Source of the DNA: Acidobacteriota bacterium
GTDB taxonomy: Bacteria > Acidobacteriota > Terriglobia > Terriglobales > Acidobacteriaceae
DNA: 64,000 nt
NCBI GenBank assembly: GCA_028872955.1
Contig: JAGWNX010000007.1
Span: forward strand, 1 to 64,000
Direction: 5' to 3'
In this document: in pieces, positions 57,320 through 64,000 of the stretch
Layout of the letters: every line of letters starts with the position of its first letter
Numbering within the stretch: position 1 is the first letter of the stretch
Made by a program: the position numbers and the translations under genes
Notes under the pieces: generated by a model
Database searches by the model: none
What the model saw: the letters and a program-made list of their open reading frames with translations, nothing else
Told to the model about the DNA's origin: nothing

Positions 57320-59737
57320 TCAGGAGTTGCAGACTTCAAGAATGCCCTCCGCGTAACGGTCCAGCTTCTCTGGGTCCATGCCGGAGATCGCCCGGAGCTG
57401 GGTGACCGTGCGGGGGTGCTTCAACACAATACTACGAAGCGCCGACGAGCCAAAGACAAAGAACTGCGGCAGCCCCAGCTTCTCCGCCTCGGACTTACGC
57501 CATGCGCGCAGCCGCAGATCCAGTTGTTGCTGGGCGGGTGTCAGCGTAGCCGCCGGGTCAGCATGCTGCGGACGAGCTGGGGCCGGGACGGCAACTGGCC
57601 GGGCGAGCGCCGGCGACGTGACTGCGCCCTTTGCCTTGGCAGGCCGGGGCTGCGGCTGCTTTGCCTGCGCCACCTGCTTCGGCTTCTTTGCGGCGGGCGC
57701 CGGTGTACTCGCTCCGCTACACAGGGCGATCACCTCGGCACCGTAGCGGTCTGCCTTCTCCTGCCCGATGCCTGGCACCTGCTGCAAGGCACGCAGGCTG
57801 GTGGGTTGATGCAGCGCCAGGGCCGTAAGGGTCGAGTCGGAGAAGACCAGGAACGCCGGCTTGCGCGTCCGGGCGGCCTCCTGCTTGCGCCACTCGCGCA
57901 GTTGCTCGGCCAGCGCCGCCTGCGCTGGTGTCAGCGTAACGTCTTCCGTGGCTGCGGCACGAGTCGGCCTGCCCCCGGGCTTTGCCGCAGACGAGCTGCC
58001 AGACCGGCTGCGCTTGCCCGGCGAAGGACTGGTGCCCTCGTCGCGCAGCAGTACGGCGAGTGGCTCGCCGTCCGTGCGGGTGCGACCCTCGTAGGTCAGC
58101 GCGGCGCGGCGGAAGTTGATCTCCCGGCCCTCGGCGTTGGTAAAGGTATCCTGCGTCAGCGTGATGAGCCCGGCGCGGGCCAGTGCGTCCAGGTAGGCAT
58201 CGAACTGCTTGCGGTCGACACCCAGCCCGAGGTCAGTGTGCAGCTTGCCGGTGGAGCGTGGCTGTGAGCCATCCAGTTCACGCAGAATAGCCCGCAGCTG
58301 GCGGTCTTCATGCGAGGTTGGGGCACGGAATGGGCTGGCCGTGGCGCGCTCCGGCGAGCAGAAGTCACACAGCCCGCAGGGGCGCAGGCCGTCGGCGGTA
58401 TCGCCAAAGTGCTGCACCAGCGCGGCCATGCGGCACTGCGGGGTCTCAGCAAAGGCGATCATGCGATCAATCTGCGAGCGGCGAAAGTTCAGCTGCTGGT
58501 CGTAGCTGGCGCGCCAGTTGCCCGCAGCCCCGGCACGTATATTCCCGGCGATATCCATGACGGCCGCCCCAACGGCGACCAGCTTCAGCAGCGTGCGGTC
58601 CAGCGTCTCCTGATCCAGCCGCAACGCCTGTGCCAGCGCGGCTGGCTCCTGGAACTCCGCTGTCAGCGCCCGGGCCACGGCAGCCAGCTGGGTGGCCGCA
58701 GGATAGTCGCGCTCCAGAAAGAAGTCGTGCATCTTGCGGTCGGCAAAGGAGTGCAGCAGGATGGTGCGGCTGGGCAGGCCATCGCGGCCAGCGCGACCGA
58801 TCTCCTGGTAGTACGCCTCAACCGAAGCCGGCAGCGCCGTATGGATGACGGTGCGGACGTCTGCCTTGTCGATGCCCATGCCAAAGGCGATGGTGGCGAC
58901 CACCACCTCCAGGTTGCCGGCCAGGAAGTGGCGCTGCACGCGCTCGCGGGTCGCGGGGTCCAGCCCGGCGTGGTAGGGCGCAGCCGAGCGCCCGATCAGG
59001 GTCGCCAGCTCCTCGGCGGCCTTGCGCGAGGGCGCATAGACGATGGCCGGTCGCGCCGCCGGGTCTTTGAGCAGATCCACGGTGAACTGGCCGCGCCGTG
59101 GCTTCGAGAGCTCGACCAGCTCAATCGCCAGATTGTGCCGGCGAAAGCCATGGATGAATCGCTCCGGCTGCTGCAGGCCAAGCTGCATCACAATATCCTG
59201 CTGCACGGCTGGAGTGGCGGTGGCGGTAAGGGCGATGACCGGGGCGGGCCGCAGCGCCGGCAGATGCTCACCCAGCGTGCGGTAGTCCGGGCGGAAGTCG
59301 TGTCCCCAGGCGGAGATACAGTGCGCCTCGTCGATGGCGATGAGGGCCGGCTTGCGTTTGGCCAGCATCTCGGGGAAGCCGGGGACGCGCAGCCGCTCCG
59401 GCGCGATAAAGAGGAACTGCAGCGTCCCGTCCAGGTACTCCCGGCAGGCCTGTCGCGACTGCTCGCGGTCCAGGCCGGAGTGGATGCGCGCCACGCGCAG
59501 GCCGGCTGCGGCCAGCTTGGCGGCCTGGTCGTCCATCAGCGCAATCAGTGGGCTGATGACCAGCGCTGTGCCTCCGCGTGCAATGGCAGGAAGTTGATAA
59601 CAAAGGGACTTACCAGCTCCGGTCGGCATCACCAGCAGGACGTCTTTGCCCTCGGAGGCAGCCCGGCAGACCGCCTCCTGGTTGGCGCGGAAGCTGGAGA
59701 AGCCGAAGGTGCGTTGGAGCAGGTCCGTAAGGTTCAT
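57320..59737 (-). CDS. recQ: RecQ-family ATP-dependent DNA helicase with two HRDC domains
   Basis: GKDVLLVMPTGAGKSLCYQLPA, IDEAHCISAWGHDFRPDY, ATIAFGMGIDKADVRTVIH, QEIGRAGRDG; zinc CGLCDFC; two HRDC-like repeats at the C-terminus. Confidence 0.92.
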   Translation of the reverse strand: MNLTDLLQRTFGFSSFRANQEAVCRAASEGKDVLLVMPTGAGKSLCYQLPAIARGGTALVISPLIALMDDQAAKLAAAGLRVARIHSGLDREQSRQACREYLDGTLQFLFIAPERLRVPGFPEMLAKRKPALIAIDEAHCISAWGHDFRPDYRTLGEHLPALRPAPVIALTATATPAVQQDIVMQLGLQQPERFIHGFRRHNLAIELVELSKPRRGQFTVDLLKDPAARPAIVYAPSRKAAEELATLIGRSAAPYHAGLDPATRERVQRHFLAGNLEVVVATIAFGMGIDKADVRTVIHTALPASVEAYYQEIGRAGRDGLPSRTILLHSFADRKMHDFFLERDYPAATQLAAVARALTAEFQEPAALAQALRLDQETLDRTLLKLVAVGAAVMDIAGNIRAGAAGNWRASYDQQLNFRRSQIDRMIAFAETPQCRMAALVQHFGDTADGLRPCGLCDFCSPERATASPFRAPTSHEDRQLRAILRELDGSQPRSTGKLHTDLGLGVDRKQFDAYLDALARAGLITLTQDTFTNAEGREINFRRAALTYEGRTRTDGEPLAVLLRDEGTSPSPGKRSRSGSSSAAKPGGRPTRAAATEDVTLTPAQAALAEQLREWRKQEAARTRKPAFLVFSDSTLTALALHQPTSLRALQQVPGIGQEKADRYGAEVIALCSGASTPAPAAKKPKQVAQAKQPQPRPAKAKGAVTSPALARPVAVPAPARPQHADPAATLTPAQQQLDLRLRAWRKSEAEKLGLPQFFVFGSSALRSIVLKHPRTVTQLRAISGMDPEKLDRYAEGILEVCNS

Positions 59738-59980
59738 GCGGCAGTGCTAGTTTCGCATATTCTTTGCTGGCAACCGCATGGGACCAGGCTGGGGCAAGGT
59801 AAGCAGCAAGATACCTGCGAGCACCGCTGCCGACCGGCGCCGTGGTGCTGTCCGGGACCGCCCAAAGTGACCTGTTTTGGTTGCTTTTCAGGCGTTTTCG
59901 AGGTACTCTACTATGAGCGGTTTAAAGCGTTTTGTGAGCTGTAATTCCGCATTCTGACGAGTAGATGAGGTGCCAGAGCT

Positions 59981-60208
59981 ATGGCGAAGCGTCGTGGAAA
60001 TCCGAACTGGGGAAAGCCGGAGCCGATCGGCCCTGTAACCCCGACGGTAACGTCCTTTGAGCAGGTGGTGAAGGAGTACAAGCTGACCCCGGACCAGTAC
60101 GTGCGCTCGACCCGTCTGCGGGAGTGGGCGCGTCGCAACAAGAACTCCAAGTACATCCCGGAGGCGCTGCTGGAGGCCTGGGGCTTCGAGATCGAGTCGA
60201 CACTGTAA
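59981..60208 (+). CDS. Small conserved-looking basic protein, unknown function
   Basis: 75 aa MAKRRGNPNWGKPEPIGPVTPTVTSFEQVVKEYKLTPDQYVRSTRLREWARRNKNSKYIPEALLEAWGFEIESTL; isolated gene followed by a strong terminator. Confidence 0.65.
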   Translation: MAKRRGNPNWGKPEPIGPVTPTVTSFEQVVKEYKLTPDQYVRSTRLREWARRNKNSKYIPEALLEAWGFEIESTL

Positions 60209-60230
60209 CCTCCTGCCATTTGACCAACAG

Positions 60231-60256
60231 ACGCCGCCCGCGAGGCGGCGTTTTTG
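60231..60256 (+). terminator. Intrinsic terminator
   Basis: cgccgcc-cgcga-ggcggcg stem followed by TTTTT. Confidence 0.85.
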
Positions 60257-60371
60257 TTGCACCAGACTCCTCTTCCGTGATCGCGGTCACCGGCGAAAGC
60301 TTTTGCACCGCACGTATGATGGACAGAGTCTGATGGAGAGAGCGGCGCAAGGCCGTCGCGAGGTAAAAGCT

Positions 60372-61520
60372 ATGTTTGCAAGCGTTCTGGATGCCGTGGC
60401 TGACATCAAAGCCGGCAAGATGGTGGTGGTGGTCGACGACGAAGACCGCGAGAACGAGGGCGACCTGACCATCGCCGCCGAGTTCTGCACACCGGAGGCC
60501 GTCAACTTCATGGCCCGGTTTGGTCGTGGCCTCATCTGCCTGACCCTGACCGAGGAGCGCGCCGACTACCTGCGCCTGGGGCCTATGACCCAGGAGAACA
60601 CCTCACGCTTTGGGACTGCGTTTACCGAGAGCATCGAGGCCCGCGAAGGCGTAACCACCGGCATCTCCGCCGCAGACCGCAGCCATACCATCCAGGTCGC
60701 CATCCATCCCCGGTCTACCGCCTACGACCTGGCGCGTCCGGGCCACGTCTTTCCGCTGCGCGCCCGCAAGGGCGGCGTGCTGGTGCGGGCCGGGCAGACC
60801 GAGGCGGCCGTAGACCTGGCGCGCATGGCCGGGCTGATTCCGGCAGGCGTGATCTGCGAGATTATGAACGACGACGGCACCATGGCTCGTGTGCCCGACC
60901 TGCAGCGCTTCTGCACGGAGCATGGCCTGAAGATGGTGACCGTCGCCGACCTGATCCGCTACCGCCTGCAGCACGAGCGGTACATTCATCGCGTGGCAGA
61001 GTCGGTGGTCCCGACCGAGTGGGGCGAGTTCCGCATGATCGCCTACGAGAGCGAGGTGGACGGCGATGAGTCGCACGTAGCCCTGGTACTGGGCGACGTC
61101 GCTGGCGAGGAGCCTGCCCTGGTTCGCGTGCACACCCACTGCCTGGCCGGAGACGTCTTCGGCACCTCAATGTGCGACTGCCGGCCGGTGGTGGAGCGCT
61201 CGCTTGAGCGCATTGCCCAGGCCGGTCGAGGCGCGCTGGTGTATCTGCACAACGGCAGCAAGGGCTTTGGCATTGACCGTAGCGGCCCGGTGGCGCGGCT
61301 GGTCTTTCACCGCGACACGCGAGCTCGCGAACGGCAGGAGGAGAGCAGCAGCCAGCGCACCCTGCGCCAGGTGGGTCTTGGCGGGCAGATCCTCTCAGAC
61401 CTTGGCATCCGTAAGATCCGCCTGCTGACCAACCGCCCGGCTCACGTGCCTGCGCTGCAGGGCTTTGGCGTCGAGATTGTGGAGCAGGTGCCGGTGACTG
61501 CGACGGTGGTGCAGCCCTAG
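60372..61520 (+). CDS. 3,4-dihydroxy-2-butanone-4-phosphate synthase fused to a degenerate GTP cyclohydrolase II-like domain (RibBX-like)
   Basis: DHBPS half intact ([78 protein letters not shown]). GCHII half has [17 protein letters not shown] but NGSKGFG where QEGRGIG is expected. Confidence 0.88.
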   Translation: MFASVLDAVADIKAGKMVVVVDDEDRENEGDLTIAAEFCTPEAVNFMARFGRGLICLTLTEERADYLRLGPMTQENTSRFGTAFTESIEAREGVTTGISAADRSHTIQVAIHPRSTAYDLARPGHVFPLRARKGGVLVRAGQTEAAVDLARMAGLIPAGVICEIMNDDGTMARVPDLQRFCTEHGLKMVTVADLIRYRLQHERYIHRVAESVVPTEWGEFRMIAYESEVDGDESHVALVLGDVAGEEPALVRVHTHCLAGDVFGTSMCDCRPVVERSLERIAQAGRGALVYLHNGSKGFGIDRSGPVARLVFHRDTRARERQEESSSQRTLRQVGLGGQILSDLGIRKIRLLTNRPAHVPALQGFGVEIVEQVPVTATVVQP

Positions 61521-61525
61521 CATCC

Positions 61526-63985
61526 TTACTGCACCGTCAGGTTCAGGGTGACGGACTGCGTGATCTGCACGCCGGACGTGGAGCTGGCCGTCACCTGGTA
61601 CTGGTAGGTGCCCGGCGGCGTCACCCGGATGCTTGCGTCTCCGCCGGAGCCGCACCCTGTGACACCCGCCAGCACGATGGCAGCAATGACCGCGAGCAGG
61701 CGCGTGACCAGCGCACGCCGGCTTCGCACCCAGGGCAACAGGAATAATCCTGCCAGCGCAGGCAGCACCTGCAACCCACGGCTAGGCAGCCAGTGGCCGG
61801 GAGTCGCTGGTGGTGCAGACTGCAGCGCCCCCGTGGTGAGGCTAATGCTGGTGATGGTGTTGATGGTCGCCACGGCACTCTGCGCCGCGCCTGCAAGCGT
61901 GATGCTGGACGGCAGCAGGGAGCACGTCGCGTACTGTCCGGGCTGGATAGGGCTGCAGTTGAGCACCACCGTGCCGGAGAATCCATGGATCGGAGTCAAC
62001 GTCAAGGCATAGCTGGCCGGCTTGCCCGCAGCTACGGTCGCCGCCGCCGTGCTGCCCGGCGTGGAGCCAGCCGTGCCCACGGTGAGGGTGAAGGAGCCAG
62101 GCGCAACGCCGCTTCCACTGAGTGGCACAACGTCGGGCGAGGTGGAGTCCGAGCTGGTCACCGTCAGCGCCGCCGAGCGCGGACCGGTGGTCGAGGGCGT
62201 AAAGCTCAGCGTGAGCGTGCAGCTGGCACCGGCACCCAGCGATGTCGAGGCACACGGCGAGGTGATGGCAAAGTCCCCGGCCGGCAGAACCGGACTCAAC
62301 CCGGTGACAGGGCCGTTGCCGGTGTTGGTCAGCGTCAGGGTCAGCTTCGCCGAGGAGCCCACCAGAATGGAGCCAAAGTCCAGCGCGGAGGGCGCGAGCT
62401 GCAGGTGCGAGGCCGCGCCTACGCCGGTTAGCTGCGCCGTCAGCGGCAGCGTCGTAGCGTCCGAGACGATGGCAACACTGCCCGTGCGCGTACCCGTCTG
62501 CGTCGGCGTAAAGGTTACGGTTACGCTGCAGCTGGTGCTGGCCGCCAGCGCCGTGCCCAGGCAGCTGGAGGTGGCGGCGTAGTCGCCCGTCGCGGTGATG
62601 GAGCTGAAGTTGACTGGAGTCGCCCCGGTGTTGGTTACCTGCAGGGTCTGGCTGGCCGTACTACCCAGCAATACGGTGCCAAAGTTGAGCGACGCAGGTG
62701 CCAGGGCCAGGCTGGAGGGATTGGCTGAGCCTATCAGTGAGACGAACTCGAGCGCAGTGCTGGCGTCGGACGAGATCTCAATAGCTCCCAGCCGGGTTCC
62801 GCTCCCCTGGGGTGCAAACGCCGCGATGAGGTTGCAGCTGGCGCCTGGAATCAGGGCAGAGCAACTGCTGGTGACGTTGAAGTCAGGCGTGCTCTGCACG
62901 TTCAGAATATGGAGAGTCGCCGTGCCGGTGTTGGCCAGCGTTACCGTCTGCGGGGCAGAGATGTTGCCGACCAGCGTCGGGGGAAAGGTAAGCGAGCTTT
63001 GCGACGCGGTAAAGGCCACCAGCGGCGCAGTATTCGAGGGTGCATTCACCGCGACAGGTCCTGCCGATCCCGCCAGATCCAGAAACTGCGGGCTACTGAG
63101 GGCGTCGCTCTCCACGACCAGGGTTCCACTATCGGTAGTAGCCAGGGGTGAGGTGGTTCCGGTTGCGACCTGATTGAGCGGCGTGTACTGCACCGTCACG
63201 GTACAGCTTTGCCCGGTGGCGAGCGGCTGGCCGCAGGTCGAGGTCGCCAGGAACGGCCACTCCGAGGTGACCCGCCGCACCGTAACAGGTGCCGCGGCAT
63301 GGTTGGTCAGGGTCACGGTCTGACTGGCAGACTGCCCACTGGCAACCTGGCCGAAGTTCACCACGCCACCCGGTGCAATCGTGCCCGTCAAGGCCAGCGC
63401 GTTGGCCCCGATCCCGTAGCCCTGAAAGTAGCCAAGAGCAGCGACGCTGGCAGAGCCGTCCGTGGGGTAGCCCTGGGCAAAGAGCGTCCCGGTGATGGTG
63501 GCGTTGGTGAGCGGAACAAAGCTGACGGAGAAGGTGCAACTCGCGTTTGGCGCCAGGCCCGCGCAACCCGGCCCGGTCAGCGCAAACTGCCGGGGCAGGC
63601 TGAGCGTGACGTAGAGGGCCTTGGAGGTCAGATTATTGAGCGTGAACAGGCGCGTGATGCCGACAGTCGAGGTAGGGTTGGGGCCATAGTCCGCCGTGTC
63701 TGGCACCAGTTGCAGGCCTGCGTCCTGGGTGGTGTAGGCACCGCTCAGCGGCACTGGATAGGTGCTGGTGACCAGGTTGCCCGCCAGGTTTGCCGTAACC
63801 GGCACCGTTAGGACGTCGCTTACCAGCGCACTGCCTGGCGTAAAGTTCACCGTCAGCGTGCAGGTGCCGGCGGGTGCCAGCGCAGAGCAACCGGAGGAGA
63901 CCGTGAAGCTGGCACTGGTCACCGCAGGCGTGCCCACCTGCAGCGTGGCGTTGCTGGTGTTCGTCAGGGTAATCGTCTGCTGCAC
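61526..63985 (-). CDS. Choice-of-anchor-D / ASH-like repeat surface protein with C-terminal TM-hairpin module; likely continues past the window end
   Basis: Repeats of LxLxPxxLxFGxVxVGxxxxQTLTLTNTGxxPVxxxSxxxxGDFAxTSxCxxxLxxGxSCTxxVxFTPxxxGTRTGxxxxxSDA, then an Ig-like half-domain, hydrophobic/RR/GCG segment and beta tail. Confidence 0.88.
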   Translation of the reverse strand: MQQTITLTNTSNATLQVGTPAVTSASFTVSSGCSALAPAGTCTLTVNFTPGSALVSDVLTVPVTANLAGNLVTSTYPVPLSGAYTTQDAGLQLVPDTADYGPNPTSTVGITRLFTLNNLTSKALYVTLSLPRQFALTGPGCAGLAPNASCTFSVSFVPLTNATITGTLFAQGYPTDGSASVAALGYFQGYGIGANALALTGTIAPGGVVNFGQVASGQSASQTVTLTNHAAAPVTVRRVTSEWPFLATSTCGQPLATGQSCTVTVQYTPLNQVATGTTSPLATTDSGTLVVESDALSSPQFLDLAGSAGPVAVNAPSNTAPLVAFTASQSSLTFPPTLVGNISAPQTVTLANTGTATLHILNVQSTPDFNVTSSCSALIPGASCNLIAAFAPQGSGTRLGAIEISSDASTALEFVSLIGSANPSSLALAPASLNFGTVLLGSTASQTLQVTNTGATPVNFSSITATGDYAATSSCLGTALAASTSCSVTVTFTPTQTGTRTGSVAIVSDATTLPLTAQLTGVGAASHLQLAPSALDFGSILVGSSAKLTLTLTNTGNGPVTGLSPVLPAGDFAITSPCASTSLGAGASCTLTLSFTPSTTGPRSAALTVTSSDSTSPDVVPLSGSGVAPGSFTLTVGTAGSTPGSTAAATVAAGKPASYALTLTPIHGFSGTVVLNCSPIQPGQYATCSLLPSSITLAGAAQSAVATINTITSISLTTGALQSAPPATPGHWLPSRGLQVLPALAGLFLLPWVRSRRALVTRLLAVIAAIVLAGVTGCGSGGDASIRVTPPGTYQYQVTASSTSGVQITQSVTLNLTVQ

Positions 63986-64000
63986 GGAGGTGCTGCCGGG

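Noticed and set aside
61900-63985. Repeated segments resembling a DNA repeat array
   Set aside because: Protein-level ASH/choice-of-anchor repeats (~110 aa) explain the periodicity.

Overview
The window is a 64 kb, GC-rich, densely coding bacterial chromosome segment. Its gene content and protein style suggest an Acidobacteriaceae-like acidobacterium (inference). About 50 protein genes are supported. Core blocks include a partial ccm operon (ccmF-ccmH-ccmI-like), eno / STAS / gpmI / SpoIIE-type phosphatase, deoC, hpt, lgt, aqpZ, uvrA, lspA-ileS, tonB, an MCP, a CYTH protein, tsaC/sua5, holB, a GH3 beta-glucosidase, a P450 with tmk, lpxD, a CCA-adding-type nucleotidyltransferase, ctaC-ctaD-ctaE, pdxS-pdxT, recQ and a ribB/ribBX-like gene. 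No tRNA, rRNA, CRISPR array, transposase or prophage was recognised. The most notable observations are: (i) the left edge carries two pieces of a fucD-like gene (L-fuconate dehydratase) joined head-to-head in opposite orientations; (ii) two unrelated secreted proteins (NHL-repeat and choice-of-anchor-D-like) end in the same unusual module, a TM hairpin, an Arg cluster and a Gly-Cys-Gly motif followed by a final beta-rich tail; (iii) an SSS symporter is followed by a small two-TM protein that may be an accessory subunit; (iv) a RibBA-type protein has a degenerate GTP cyclohydrolase II half (RibBX-like); (v) two nucleic-acid enzymes (CCA-type nucleotidyltransferase and UvrA) carry Lys/Ala/Pro-rich disordered segments; (vi) a pair of tandem perfect hairpins and an overlooked 44-aa ORF lie between deoC and hpt.
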